A DNA stretch of 64,000 nt from JAPWJZ01 sp965279315 (GCA_965279315.1 OZ257145.1:1364001-1428000), one strand, 5' to 3'. Counted from the stretch's first letter, positions 34,622-44,330 are shown. The notes: a model not told the origin generated them from the letters alone. Translations and numbers: made by a program.

Positions 34622-35509
34622 TTATGCCGCACTGTTGCGCAAATGTTCGAGAATGAATTGTTGCGTTGCGTCATCGGCAAGCGCGGGCACATGTCCCGCG
34701 CCCGGCACGACATGGATTTTCGCATCGGGCCGCAGCGTTTTGAAATCGTCTATTTCGGCTTGTGTGCACAGGTCGGACACGCCGCCCGCGATCAACGCGA
34801 CGGGGCAGGGGATCAACGGCAATGCCGCCGCGAAATCGACATCGGCGTGCAAATCCACCAGCGCGCGGCGCACCAGTTTCGGGTCGTAATGATAAATGAA
34901 TCCGCCTTCCGCCCCGCGCAGTTGATGCTGCGCGTAATGCTGCCACACTTCTTCGGGCACGGGGCCGAGCGGCAGGTTCTTGCGCAGGAGGGTTTCGTAT
35001 TGCGCGCGCGTCGTGAACACCGGCAGCGTTTCGCTCAAATATCCGGTGATGCGCTTTAACGCCGCGCTGTTGGGCTTGTGCGTGATGTCGTTCAGCGTGA
35101 GGGATTTGAAAAATCCCGCATCGCCCTTGAACGCCATGATCATCGCGATCAACCCGCCCATGGAGGTGCCAAGCCAGTGCACAGAGGGCATGTTCATCTG
35201 TTCAAGGAACGCCTTGAAGATATCGGCATAGACCAGCACGGAATAATCATCCGCGTCGTCGAGCCAGTCGCTGCCGCCGCGCCCCGGCGCATCGACGGAA
35301 AAAACGTCGTAGCCATGCTGCGCGAGGAATGCGCCGATATAATCCGCATCGCGTTTCTGCCGCGTCAGCCCGTGCACGGTGACAACTGTGCCGGCGGGTG
35401 TGCCTTCGGGACGGAAGCGGGAATAGGCGAGCGTGATGTCGCGTTCCTGATACGCCTTGGCCAGCGTGACGGTTGAAAGTTCTGGGTCGTGGATGCCGCG
35501 CTGCAACAA
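34622..35509 (-). CDS. alpha/beta-fold hydrolase
   Basis: A 295-residue alpha/beta hydrolase. The oxyanion-hole motif VTVHGLTRQ is followed by VFSVDAPGRGGSDW. The nucleophile elbow is GTSMGGLIAM (catalytic Ser) and the C-terminal catalytic His is in PGAGHVPALADD. No signal peptide. Substrate is not predictable; relatives include esterases and C-C hydrolases. Leftward, about 150 bases upstream of the 59-residue gene; its promoter should lie in the 35510-35663 gap shared with FadL. Confidence 0.88.
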   Translation of the reverse strand: MLQRGIHDPELSTVTLAKAYQERDITLAYSRFRPEGTPAGTVVTVHGLTRQKRDADYIGAFLAQHGYDVFSVDAPGRGGSDWLDDADDYSVLVYADIFKAFLEQMNMPSVHWLGTSMGGLIAMIMAFKGDAGFFKSLTLNDITHKPNSAALKRITGYLSETLPVFTTRAQYETLLRKNLPLGPVPEEVWQHYAQHQLRGAEGGFIYHYDPKLVRRALVDLHADVDFAAALPLIPCPVALIAGGVSDLCTQAEIDDFKTLRPDAKIHVVPGAGHVPALADDATQQFILEHLRNSAA

Positions 35510-35663
35510 GGAATTTACTCCGTTAAGATGAACCGTCCCGATGCCGGAAACCTGAAAACTTAGGCTTGCCCGGCCGATTGCGGCGTTTATGGAATGGGCT
35601 CTTAGAAAGTTCTTAACCGCCGCACAGCATAATCAGTATCATGAATGCAGGGAGTTTTTCAGC

Positions 35664-36986
35664 ATGAAACAGCGTATTGCCTCTTTCGTTATTCTTCTCA
35701 GCGCCGCATTTTCGGCGCATGCCCAAGCGGCCGGATTTTATTTGCAGGAACAAAGCGTCAGCCAGCAGGGCAGCGCCTTTGCGGGCGCGGTCGCGAACCC
35801 CGAAGACGCATCGACCATTTTCTTTAACCCCGCCGGCATGACGCAGCTGTCAACGCCGTCGATCAGCGGCGGCGTCAGCGTACTGGTGCCGAAAACAGAA
35901 ATCCGCAACACGGGTTCGACTGCAGGGCCGACCGCCGGTGCGGGCGCGGCCTATGCGGGATCGCAGGGCGGCAACCCGTTCGACCCCACGCCCGTGCCCA
36001 GTTTTTACGGCGTTTACCCGCTTGATAACGGCAAGGTCTGGCTGGGCCTTGGCGTCAGCTCCCCCTTCGGCCTTGCGAATGATTACGGCCAGGACTGGTT
36101 CGGCCGTTACGATTCCACGAAAAGCGAATTGCTCAGCATCAACGTCGCGCCCGTGATCGCGTACAAGTTCAACGACAAGCTGTCGATCGGCGGCGGCCCG
36201 AACATCCAGTATGTGAATGCGCGCCTTGAAAACGCGCTGCCCTGCCCGGCGGCGATCTGCGGCGGGGCGGCCTTCACGCCCGCAACCGACGGTTTGTCGG
36301 TCCTGAAGGGCGACAGCTACGGCTTCGGCTTCAACATCGGCGCGATGTATGAAGTGAACGACAGGACGCAGATCGGCGTGCATTACCGCTCGAAAATGAA
36401 CCAGACGGTCGATGGCGAAGTGGATGTGTCCGGTCTGCTGGGCCCCCTTGCCGCCAACAACGGCGTGCGGTTTGCCGAGGCTGAATTGAAACAGCCCGAT
36501 ACCGCCAGCATCGGCTTCGCGCATAAATACAACGACCAGCTGACGATTCTCGGCTCCGCCAACTGGTTCGGCTGGCGCAACTTCGATGAAATCCGGGTGG
36601 AATTCGATGCGGGCGGCGCGGACAGCGTGACGGCTGAAAATTTCGACAACAGCTATTCGCTCGCCCTCGGCGCGAAATGGAAACAGAGCGACGCATGGAC
36701 GTTCCGCGGCGGCGTGCAGTTCGACCAGACGCCCACGACGCTGCCCGACCGCAGCACGCGCACGCCCGACGGCGACCGTTACTGGCTGTCGATGGGCGCG
36801 ACGTATAACGTGAATGACCGTTTCTCGCTCGACCTTGCGGCGTCGCACCTGTTCATCACCGACGGCGATATCGCGCTGACGAAACGCTTCTATGCGGGTT
36901 CGGCGGTCGACACCACCGTCAACGTCAACGGCCGTGCGGAGAGCAGCGTCGAAATCCTGTCCCTGCAGGCGAACTGGAAATTCTAG
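35664..36986 (+). CDS. FadL/OMPP1-family outer-membrane transporter
   Basis: A 440-residue outer-membrane beta-barrel protein for hydrophobic substrates such as long-chain fatty acids. A Sec signal (residues 1-22, ending SAHAQA) precedes AGFYLQEQSVSQQGSAFAG and NPEDASTIFFNPAGMTQL, the FadL hatch-region signature. The last residues LQANWKF end with the aromatic residue usual for barrel assembly. I start at ATG 35664, where the signal peptide begins; an upstream in-frame start would add residues with no signal-peptide logic. The next gene begins 3 bases after the stop. Confidence 0.92.
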   Translation: MKQRIASFVILLSAAFSAHAQAAGFYLQEQSVSQQGSAFAGAVANPEDASTIFFNPAGMTQLSTPSISGGVSVLVPKTEIRNTGSTAGPTAGAGAAYAGSQGGNPFDPTPVPSFYGVYPLDNGKVWLGLGVSSPFGLANDYGQDWFGRYDSTKSELLSINVAPVIAYKFNDKLSIGGGPNIQYVNARLENALPCPAAICGGAAFTPATDGLSVLKGDSYGFGFNIGAMYEVNDRTQIGVHYRSKMNQTVDGEVDVSGLLGPLAANNGVRFAEAELKQPDTASIGFAHKYNDQLTILGSANWFGWRNFDEIRVEFDAGGADSVTAENFDNSYSLALGAKWKQSDAWTFRGGVQFDQTPTTLPDRSTRTPDGDRYWLSMGATYNVNDRFSLDLAASHLFITDGDIALTKRFYAGSAVDTTVNVNGRAESSVEILSLQANWKF

Positions 36987-36989
36987 GAT

Positions 36990-38441
36990 ATGGCGACCAG
37001 CATCCCCATGCGCTTCGTGAACGGCTGGCGCAACGTCAAGGGACGCTGGGACCTGCTGCTGTTCCTGGCCAAATGGGACCCGGATTACCGCAAGGACGTC
37101 ATCATCACCTTCCTTGCCTATTTCCTGCTGATCTATTCCGCGCTGACATGGAACACCTATTACGACTGGATCGCGATGGCGGTCGAGGCGGGGATCATCA
37201 TCGTGCAGGTCGGCGGCGAGATGTCGATCCTGCCCGCCGATTACCGCCCTTCGCATGGCGGCGTGCGGTATACGGTGCAGCCCAGCACGCATATCGCCTA
37301 TGAAGAGCTCAGCTTCCTGATGTCGGGCGTCCATCCGGCGGAGCAGGAGGAGGCGCTGGGGTTCAGCAACCCCATCGCGCCGCTCGGCATGTGCCGCGAA
37401 AGCCCGCTGGTCAGCAACAGCGTCGATGACGTGCTGATGACGCGGGACAGGCTGCCGTTCACGGTTGATCCCGGCGAGGCGAACCATATCCGGTCGCGGC
37501 ACCAGTTGAGATATATCGCCATCCGCGTGGCGAACAAGAAACAGCACACGACCAACGGCGCGAAACTGGCGATGTACGACATGGCGGATGCGCTGGTGGG
37601 CGACAGGCCCGTCACGATGCGCAAGTCATACTATTTCGACGCGCTGCTGACGGCGGAGGCCTTCCGCAGCCGCATCTTCCGCAACAACATCAAGGGGGAG
37701 AAAGAGGTCTATACCGACATGACCACCTATTTCCCCGTCAAGGAAGAGGTGATCGACGGGCAGGATGCCGTGCGGTTTTTGCCCGACCTTTATAAAAACG
37801 TGTCGGGGCATATCGGCATCACGACGCTGCTGGTGACGGAAAACAACCGCGTTGTCATGCTGCATCAGGGATCGACCAAGGCGATTGGCGCGCATACGGT
37901 GACGCTGGGCGGCTCGGGCTCGATGAATTTTGCGGATATGGATGTGGTGAAGCGCCCCGATGATTTGCGTGCCGGCATCGCCTATGCCATGGCGCGCGAG
38001 ATGTGCGAAGAAACCGGCATGCTGAAATGGTTTCCGTCCGTGCAGCAGAACACGATGGTCACGGGTTTCTTCCGCTGGGTCGACCGCTGCGGCAAGCCGG
38101 AATTCGTCGGCCTGACGCGCGCGGGCGATGTGCCGTTTTCAAGACAGCAGGCGATCGACAGCGACGAAGTGGTGAAATACGACGAAGTGCCCGTCACGCT
38201 GCATACGATGGAAGATTTCCACAAGGTGCTGGCATGGCTGCGCGAGCATAAGGTCAACGTCGCGCTGTCGTCGCTGATGGCGCTGCACCGCATGACGGTG
38301 ATTGCGGGCTATGCGGGGGCAGGGGCGAGCGATGCGCAACGCCTTGTCCATGAACGCGTTTCCGCCTTCCTGTTCGGCCCGCTCGCCTACCTTGACAACA
38401 ATGTTGCCAAACCCTATTCTCTGGAAAACAAAAAGGCCTGA
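36990..38441 (+). CDS. membrane-anchored Nudix-like protein
   Basis: A 483-residue protein with two predicted N-terminal membrane helices (about residues 37-52 and 58-74) and a long soluble part. Residues 336-344 read REMCEETGM, an exact second half of the Nudix box (REUxEExGU). The first half (Gx5E) is not at the standard spacing: a GGSGSMN glycine motif lies about 30 residues upstream, as if the box carried an insertion. The helix residue expected to be Glu is Ala. Diphosphate hydrolysis is therefore possible but unproven. It is probably co-transcribed with FadL (3-base gap) and the HAD gene. Confidence 0.65.
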   Translation: MATSIPMRFVNGWRNVKGRWDLLLFLAKWDPDYRKDVIITFLAYFLLIYSALTWNTYYDWIAMAVEAGIIIVQVGGEMSILPADYRPSHGGVRYTVQPSTHIAYEELSFLMSGVHPAEQEEALGFSNPIAPLGMCRESPLVSNSVDDVLMTRDRLPFTVDPGEANHIRSRHQLRYIAIRVANKKQHTTNGAKLAMYDMADALVGDRPVTMRKSYYFDALLTAEAFRSRIFRNNIKGEKEVYTDMTTYFPVKEEVIDGQDAVRFLPDLYKNVSGHIGITTLLVTENNRVVMLHQGSTKAIGAHTVTLGGSGSMNFADMDVVKRPDDLRAGIAYAMAREMCEETGMLKWFPSVQQNTMVTGFFRWVDRCGKPEFVGLTRAGDVPFSRQQAIDSDEVVKYDEVPVTLHTMEDFHKVLAWLREHKVNVALSSLMALHRMTVIAGYAGAGASDAQRLVHERVSAFLFGPLAYLDNNVAKPYSLENKKA

Positions 38442-38468
38442 TTTTAGTACAGGCACTTGGAGGGGCTT

Positions 38469-39236
38469 ATGGCGCAGGACAAGGGTGTCCTTCTTATTTT
38501 CGACCTGGTTTCCACGCTCACCGATGCGGGCCCGCGCTATGTGCAGGCCTTTCTGGACGTGACCGAAAAGGCGGGCTTCGGCCGCCCCGATCCGGCTGCC
38601 GTCATGGACATGCTGGGCAACAAAAACCTGAGCGAAATCACCGACACATTCGCAGGCGGCATGGATGCCGCGGCCAAGAAGGAATTCATGGCCGAATGCA
38701 ACGAGGCCTGCGATATCCTGTTGCGCAAGCCGACATGGAAAGAGAACCTCTTTCCCAACGTGCGCGAAGCGATTGAATCGATGCACCTGCGCGGCATCAC
38801 GCTTGGCATCTATACCGGCACGCGCGAAGATGCGATGGCGGCGCAGCTGAAATATCACCGCATCGAAGGGCTCTTCAACGCGGCCTACCTGCGCGGCAAG
38901 AATAACGAGCGCGATGCCGGCAAGAAAAATACCGACCTCAAGGCCGAGCAGCTGCAATCGATTGTGGAAGAATTCCGGCGCGCGCAGGGCAATGCGTCTG
39001 CCCCCGTGATCGTGATTGGCGATTCCGAAGCCGATGCGAAAGCGGCGGAAAAAGACGGGCTTTATTTCGTCGGTTTCGCGACCGATGACGCGAAGAAAGC
39101 CGCGCTGCAAAAGGCAGGCGTGACCGTGATTGTGACCGATTTCGGCGATGTGCCGGACCTGGTCGACCGCTTGATCCGCCCCCCTGCAAACGACAGCCAG
39201 CCGCGCCCCGGCATTGGAAGAAAATTTCAACCTTAA
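38469..39236 (+). CDS. HAD-superfamily hydrolase with altered motif I
   Basis: A 255-residue HAD protein. The nucleophile Asp12 is in LIFDLVSTLTD, motif II is the Thr of IYTGTRED, and motif IV is VIGDSEADAKAAE. In most phosphatases motif I is DxD; here the second Asp is Val14, as in phosphonatase-type members (DxA), which use a different acid/base. So a dehalogenase- or phosphonatase-like chemistry is worth considering. The start at ATG 38469 is supported by GGAGGGG just upstream. It follows the Nudix-like gene by 27 bases. Confidence 0.83.
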   Translation: MAQDKGVLLIFDLVSTLTDAGPRYVQAFLDVTEKAGFGRPDPAAVMDMLGNKNLSEITDTFAGGMDAAAKKEFMAECNEACDILLRKPTWKENLFPNVREAIESMHLRGITLGIYTGTREDAMAAQLKYHRIEGLFNAAYLRGKNNERDAGKKNTDLKAEQLQSIVEEFRRAQGNASAPVIVIGDSEADAKAAEKDGLYFVGFATDDAKKAALQKAGVTVIVTDFGDVPDLVDRLIRPPANDSQPRPGIGRKFQP

Positions 39237-39265
39237 CCCTTTGAGCCAAAAGGGCATAATGGGCG

Positions 39266-39294
39266 TTGACAGGATCACCTTGCAACGGTACTAT
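39266..39294 (+). promoter_or_regulatory. sigma-70-type promoter before the M16 gene
   Basis: TTGACA at 39266-39271 is a perfect -35 box. After exactly 17 bases comes TACTAT at 39289-39294, a 4-of-6 match to the -10 box. Transcription would begin near 39301, leaving a leader of about 34 bases with GGAGG at 39322-39326. This is one of the clearest housekeeping promoters in the window. Confidence 0.65.
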
Positions 39295-39334
39295 TTTACA
39301 TATCTTTAAAAATCGAGACAGTGGAGGCTACAGC

Positions 39335-42061
39335 ATGGCGAAAGCCCTGAGTTTACCCAATGGCGTGCGCGTCGTCACCGAACAGCGCCCCGGCACCGGC
39401 ACGGTTGCCATGCAGATTTATCTCAGATCAGGCGGCGTCGATGAGCCCGCCGAAGAAAGCGGCCTCACGAACCTGATGCAGGAAGCGGCGCAGACCGGCA
39501 CCACCACCCGCAGCCGCAACCAGATCGCGGACGACGCCGAAACCAAGGGCAGCCCCATCAGTAGCTTCACGAACATGGAAGTCACCATGTTCAAGACCAA
39601 GGCGCTGACGCGCAACGCGGCCGATGCCTTCGGCGTGCTGGCCGATGTGATATTGAATCCGGTTTTCGATGCTGCCGAGCTGGAACAGGTCAAGGAACAG
39701 ATCGTGCAGAGCCTGCTGCAGCAGAAAAAATCTCCCTCCGCCGCCGCCACGAACAAATTCATGGAAACCGCGTTTGCGGGCCAGAGCGTCGGGCAGAGCA
39801 CGCAAGGCACGCCCGAACTGGTGGAATCCTATACGCCTGCGCAGCTGAAGAAAAAACACGGCGAACTGCTGTCGCGCCCGGGGGATATCATTGTGTCCTT
39901 CACAGGCGATATCGACCCTGCAGTCGCCGAAAAGCTGGTCGCCGACACCTTCGGAAAATTGCAGGGCGGCGCGAAACCCGCATCGCCCAAGGCGGTATTC
40001 ACGGCGGGCGAATACCGCGAAGACAACGACAGCAACCAGGTGAACATCAATATCGGCTTTCGCGCGCCGGACGGCAATGATCCCGACCGCTACGCGGTGA
40101 TGCTGTTCAAATCGGTGCTGGCCGGCGGCATGTCGTCGCCGCTGTTCCAGGAACTGCGCGTCAAGCGCGGCCTTGTTTATACGCCGCGCGCCAGCTACGG
40201 GCAGTATGACAACGCCGGCTACTTTTCCATCGACAACGGCACCGGCCCCGGCAAGGCCGGCGAGCTGGTGACGGCGGTGATCGAATTGCTGGGCACGGCC
40301 GCCCGCGACGGTTTCCCGCAAAAAGACATCGACCAGGCGCGCGACCGCTATATCCGCGCCGTGCGCAACAGCACCGAAACCCCCGATGCTGCCGCCGGAT
40401 ACAACGCCAACCAGATCATGAAATTCGGCGCCGTGCTGGGGCCGGATGACCTCGAGAAAAATTTGCGCGCCGTCACGGCCGATGATTTGCGCCGCGTCGC
40501 GGGGCAGATGCTGAAGGACGGCGAATTCGTCCTCGCCGCCGTCGGCCCACTCGCCACGCTGCCGACCAATGCGGAACTGAAAAAACTGCTGCAGGATCAG
40601 GTTGCCGGTATCGATATCCCTGAAAAAGCGCCTGCCGCGCCCGCTGTCGCCACCACCTTCAACACTGCCGCTGCCGCGCCCGACAGCTTTGGCGCGCCGC
40701 AGGTGACCGTGCTGCCGAACGGCCTCAAGGTCATCACTGTGGAGCGCCCTGGCCCGCTGTCGATCGGCGGCTGGGTGGGCGCGGGTTCCGACCATGAAAC
40801 GCCGGAACTGGCGGGTGCGACGCACCTGAACGAGCACATGATGTTCCGCGGCACGCCGTCCTATCCATCCGGTACGATTGACAAAATCGTCGAAGGTGAA
40901 ATGGGCGGCGGATTGAACGCCTATACCTCCAACGATAAAACCGTTTATTACTTCTATTCCCTGCTGCCCGCGCACCTGCAAAAATCTGTCGACATCATCG
41001 GCGAGATGATTTTCCAGGCGGATATCAAGCAGACCGAACTGACCGGCACGCCCACTACGCGTCCCGACGGCACCATCGACCCCGGCAAGGGCGAGATCGA
41101 GGCCGTGATCGAGGAGCTGAAAATGGGCCGCGACAAACCGGGCCGCATCGCCTACCAGCAGATGATGGCGCAGGCCTATGCCGGTTCCACACATGGCGAA
41201 ACCGTGATCGGCACAGAACCGGTGCTGCGCGCCATGACAGCCGAAATGCTGCGCGATTACCGCGATGAATTCTATTCATCCAATAACGTCATTTTCGGCG
41301 CGGCCGGCCCCGTGAAGCATGACGATTTCGTGAAACTGATCGAACAAAAATTCGGCCACCTGCAGCCCACCAATTTCCCGCCGCTCGACGTTCCCGCTTA
41401 TAAGGGCGGCACGGCGGCATCGGAGCATAAGGCTGCGCAACTGGCGACGGTCTTGCTGGCCGCCGATGCCGTTGATACGGCCCATGCGGACGGCGTTGCC
41501 TATGAAGCGCTGGGCGAGATACTCGGCGGCGGCTTTTCCTCGCGCCTTGCCAAGGGCGTGGTGAACGGGCAGCTGGCATTGGCAGCCTCCGCAGGACTGT
41601 CCAATTACCGCAATGCGGGCGCGTTCATGTTTCAGGCGACAGCCGCGCCTGAAAACGTCAAGCCGCTGATGCGTGAGCTGTATGCCGAACTTCGCCGCCT
41701 GCCGGGCGATGTGACGCAGGCAGAGCTTGATAAGGCCAAGAGCATGCTGGAACTGTCCTTGCGCGGCGGGTACGAGGAAAACAATGACATCATCGACGCC
41801 TATGCCGTCGACCTGCAATCCGCAGGCCGCCTGGTGACGGAGGACGAGAAAATCAAGGCCATCAACGCCCTGACGCTCGACGATATCCGCCGTGTGGCGG
41901 CACAGGTGCTGGCATCCAACCCGACCGCGTCGCTGATTGTGCCCCCCGGCACCGACCCCAAACTGCTGCCCACCCATGCCGAGGTGGTGGCGATGCGCGA
42001 CGACAAGGACTGGCAGAAACCCGCCAACACGAACAAGCCGAAACCGCCGCAGGCGGCGTGA
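39335..42061 (+). CDS. two-domain M16 metallopeptidase, catalytic site in the C-terminal half
   Basis: A 908-residue protein made of two M16 (pitrilysin/processing-peptidase-like) repeats. The first repeat (about 1-440) lacks the zinc motif: the equivalent position reads SGLTNLMQEAAQTG. The second has the inverted zinc motif HLNEH at residues 496-500 and the downstream glutamate in EIEAVIEELKM. So the N-terminal half is structural and the C-terminal half catalytic, the reverse of pitrilysin. No signal peptide is seen from ATG 39335, chosen for its GGAGG site. Substrate unknown. Confidence 0.88.
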   Translation: MAKALSLPNGVRVVTEQRPGTGTVAMQIYLRSGGVDEPAEESGLTNLMQEAAQTGTTTRSRNQIADDAETKGSPISSFTNMEVTMFKTKALTRNAADAFGVLADVILNPVFDAAELEQVKEQIVQSLLQQKKSPSAAATNKFMETAFAGQSVGQSTQGTPELVESYTPAQLKKKHGELLSRPGDIIVSFTGDIDPAVAEKLVADTFGKLQGGAKPASPKAVFTAGEYREDNDSNQVNINIGFRAPDGNDPDRYAVMLFKSVLAGGMSSPLFQELRVKRGLVYTPRASYGQYDNAGYFSIDNGTGPGKAGELVTAVIELLGTAARDGFPQKDIDQARDRYIRAVRNSTETPDAAAGYNANQIMKFGAVLGPDDLEKNLRAVTADDLRRVAGQMLKDGEFVLAAVGPLATLPTNAELKKLLQDQVAGIDIPEKAPAAPAVATTFNTAAAAPDSFGAPQVTVLPNGLKVITVERPGPLSIGGWVGAGSDHETPELAGATHLNEHMMFRGTPSYPSGTIDKIVEGEMGGGLNAYTSNDKTVYYFYSLLPAHLQKSVDIIGEMIFQADIKQTELTGTPTTRPDGTIDPGKGEIEAVIEELKMGRDKPGRIAYQQMMAQAYAGSTHGETVIGTEPVLRAMTAEMLRDYRDEFYSSNNVIFGAAGPVKHDDFVKLIEQKFGHLQPTNFPPLDVPAYKGGTAASEHKAAQLATVLLAADAVDTAHADGVAYEALGEILGGGFSSRLAKGVVNGQLALAASAGLSNYRNAGAFMFQATAAPENVKPLMRELYAELRRLPGDVTQAELDKAKSMLELSLRGGYEENNDIIDAYAVDLQSAGRLVTEDEKIKAINALTLDDIRRVAAQVLASNPTASLIVPPGTDPKLLPTHAEVVAMRDDKDWQKPANTNKPKPPQAA

Positions 42062-42091
42062 AGCGCACTTGATTTAAACGGCGCAACCGAT

Positions 42092-42128
42092 AAAATGCGG
42101 GGGAACAACAGGGTTCACCCGCATTTTT
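42092..42128 (+). terminator. Rho-independent terminator after the M16 gene
   Basis: AAAATGCGGG (42092-42101) pairs with CCCGCATTTT (42118-42127), enclosing 16 bases, with T residues at the 3' end. It sits 30 bases after the M16 stop. The ABC transporter ATG follows at 42130, directly after the hairpin, so that gene may depend on read-through or on a promoter within this short gap. Confidence 0.65.
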
Positions 42129-42129
42129 C

Positions 42130-43848
42130 ATGACATCACTGTTCCGCGACGTCTGGTCACTGTCATCCCCTTACTTCCGGTCATCCGACCGCAGAATGGG
42201 GTTGCTGCTGCTTGTCGTGATTGTGATGCTGAGCCTGTTCGATGTTTACCTCAGCGTGCTGTTCAACGAATGGAACAATGATTTTTACGATTCATTGCAG
42301 AACGTCGACAAAAAGTCGTTCTATGACGCTCTGTTCAAGTTTTCATGGCTGGCCGCGCTGTTCATCATCAACGCGGTCTATCGCCTGTACCTGAACCAGA
42401 TGCTCCAGATCCGCTGGCGGCGCTGGATGACCGACCAGTATCTGGACAAATGGCTGGCGCGGCAGGCCTATTACCGGCTACAGGTCGCAGGCAACCCCGC
42501 CGACAACCCTGACCAGCGTATCGCGGAAGACATCAACCAGTTTATTTCGCTGACGCTCGACCTGACGCTCGGCCTGCTGTCGTCGGTTGTCACGCTGTTT
42601 TCGTTCCTGTTCATTCTCTGGACGCTGTCGGGTGATTTTTCTTTCATAATTCCAGGCAATGTCATTCTGGGCTATTTCATTCCTATGCCGTCATATGTTA
42701 TCACCATTCCCGGCTATATGGTCTGGTTCGCGCTGGCTTATGCGGTTGCGGGCACATGGATCACATCCAAACTGGGTCGCCCCTTGATCGGGCTCAATTT
42801 CGAACAGCAGAAATACGAAGCCGATTTCCGCTTCAGCCTGATCCGCCTGCGCGAAAACGCTGAAAGCGTCGCATTTTATCATGGCGAGACACAGGAAAAG
42901 ATGGGCTTCGCCACGCGCTTCGCCCGCGTCTTCGACAATTACTGGCAGATCATGAAGCGGCAGAAAACGCTGACATGGTTCACCTCCGGCTATTACCAGA
43001 TCGCCATCATCTTCCCCTATGTGGTCGCCGCGCCACGTTTCTTTGCAGGACAGATCAAGCTGGGTGGGCTGATGCAGACGGCATCGGCCTTCGGGCAGGT
43101 GCAGGGCGCGCTGTCCTATATCATCGGTTCTTATACCAGTATCGCCACATGGAAATCGGTGATCGCGCGTTTGACAGGCTTTACGGCAAGCATGGAGGCG
43201 GTTGCGGAGCAACTGCACGGCGCGCCTGTGCAGGTAGTGGAGCAGGGTGTTGTGGCTGCGAACCTGAATGTTGGCTTGCCGGATGGCCGCCAGCTGCTCA
43301 AGGGCGTCGATTTTTATGTGGCGCCAGGCGAGGCGTTGCTGATTCAGGGGCCGTCCGGCAGCGGCAAATCGACGCTGCTGCGCGTGATGTCGGGGTTGTG
43401 GCCTTGGGCATCAGGTGGTGTATTTATTCCGCAGGCTGCGAACGTATTGTTCACGCCACAAAAACCGTATCTACCGCTGGGTACGTTGCGCAGCGCGCTG
43501 TTGTACCCGAACATTACGGGCGTATCGGATAATGAATTGAAGGCGGCGTTGGAAACCTGCCGCCTACCGCAGCTGGTATCGTGCCTCGATGACAGCGAAG
43601 CATGGTCGCATATCCTGTCACTGGGCGAACAGCAGCGCGTGGCATTCCTGCGCGCATTGCTGGTGAAACCGTCGGTGATTTTCCTCGATGAGGCCAGCTC
43701 CGCGCTGGACGAGGATGCCGAGGCTTATTTCTATGGCTTGTTGCGTGAAAAACTGCCGCAATCATCGATCATCAGCGTCGGGCATCGCGGCACTTTGAAA
43801 CCGCTGCATGACCGCGTGCTGAACCTCGACGAATTCGGCGCGGCTTAA
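42130..43848 (+). CDS. SbmA/BacA-like ABC transporter (permease-ATPase fusion)
   Basis: A 572-residue fusion of an SbmA/BacA-type membrane domain and an ABC ATPase, like E. coli YddA. The membrane part has LFNEWNNDFYDSLQN and RWRRWMTDQYLDKWL, typical of the family. The ATPase has Walker A QGPSGSGKSTLL, the signature LSLGEQQRVAFLRALL, Walker B VIFLDEASSALDE and the switch His in SVGHRG. Homologues move peptides or long-chain fatty acid derivatives. The stop overlaps the convergent response regulator gene by 4 bases. Confidence 0.9.
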   Translation: MTSLFRDVWSLSSPYFRSSDRRMGLLLLVVIVMLSLFDVYLSVLFNEWNNDFYDSLQNVDKKSFYDALFKFSWLAALFIINAVYRLYLNQMLQIRWRRWMTDQYLDKWLARQAYYRLQVAGNPADNPDQRIAEDINQFISLTLDLTLGLLSSVVTLFSFLFILWTLSGDFSFIIPGNVILGYFIPMPSYVITIPGYMVWFALAYAVAGTWITSKLGRPLIGLNFEQQKYEADFRFSLIRLRENAESVAFYHGETQEKMGFATRFARVFDNYWQIMKRQKTLTWFTSGYYQIAIIFPYVVAAPRFFAGQIKLGGLMQTASAFGQVQGALSYIIGSYTSIATWKSVIARLTGFTASMEAVAEQLHGAPVQVVEQGVVAANLNVGLPDGRQLLKGVDFYVAPGEALLIQGPSGSGKSTLLRVMSGLWPWASGGVFIPQAANVLFTPQKPYLPLGTLRSALLYPNITGVSDNELKAALETCRLPQLVSCLDDSEAWSHILSLGEQQRVAFLRALLVKPSVIFLDEASSALDEDAEAYFYGLLREKLPQSSIISVGHRGTLKPLHDRVLNLDEFGAA

Positions 43849-44318
43849 GGCTGCCACATATCGCGCATCGGCGACTGCCAGCCATGTTTCAAGTATTCGG
43901 CGACTTTTTCGACATTCAGCGGCTTGCGCAGCACGCCGTCGGCGCGCAGGTCGAGCGCGCGGCGGATGCTTTCGTAATTCAGCTCGCCCGACAAAATCAC
44001 GACGGGAATATCCTCCAGGAACTGGTCGGCCTTCAGCCGTTCCAGTAGCGCAAGCCCGTTCATGCGCGGCAGGTTGATGTCGATGATGATAATGGTGGGG
44101 GTGAGGCAGTTGACGCTATGGTCCTCGAACCCCTGGTCGCGCATATACCTCACCAGCTCCTCGCCGTCGGCGAAGCAGGTCACTTCCTTCACATAGCCGC
44201 TGTTTTCAAGCGCGGTCTTGCTGAAAATGCGGTCATCTTCCTCGTCCTCGACCAGCAGGACGCGACAATGGCGCGGGTGCGCCGTTTGCTCATCATTCAT
44301 TTGGTCTTCATACTCCAT
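43845..44318 (-). CDS. single-domain response regulator
   Basis: A 157-residue stand-alone receiver domain. The acidic pocket is VEDEEDD, the phospho-acceptor is Asp80 in IIIIDINLPRMNG, the Thr/Ser switch is in VILSGE and the Lys in RKPLN. No output domain is present, so it relays phosphate or binds a partner, as the Rcp1 type does. AAGGGG upstream favours the ATG at 44318. Only 12 bases separate it from the second response regulator gene, so both form one leftward operon opposite the histidine kinase. Confidence 0.92.
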   Translation of the reverse strand: MEYEDQMNDEQTAHPRHCRVLLVEDEEDDRIFSKTALENSGYVKEVTCFADGEELVRYMRDQGFEDHSVNCLTPTIIIIDINLPRMNGLALLERLKADQFLEDIPVVILSGELNYESIRRALDLRADGVLRKPLNVEKVAEYLKHGWQSPMRDMWQP

Positions 44319-44330
44319 CGGGAATCCCCT

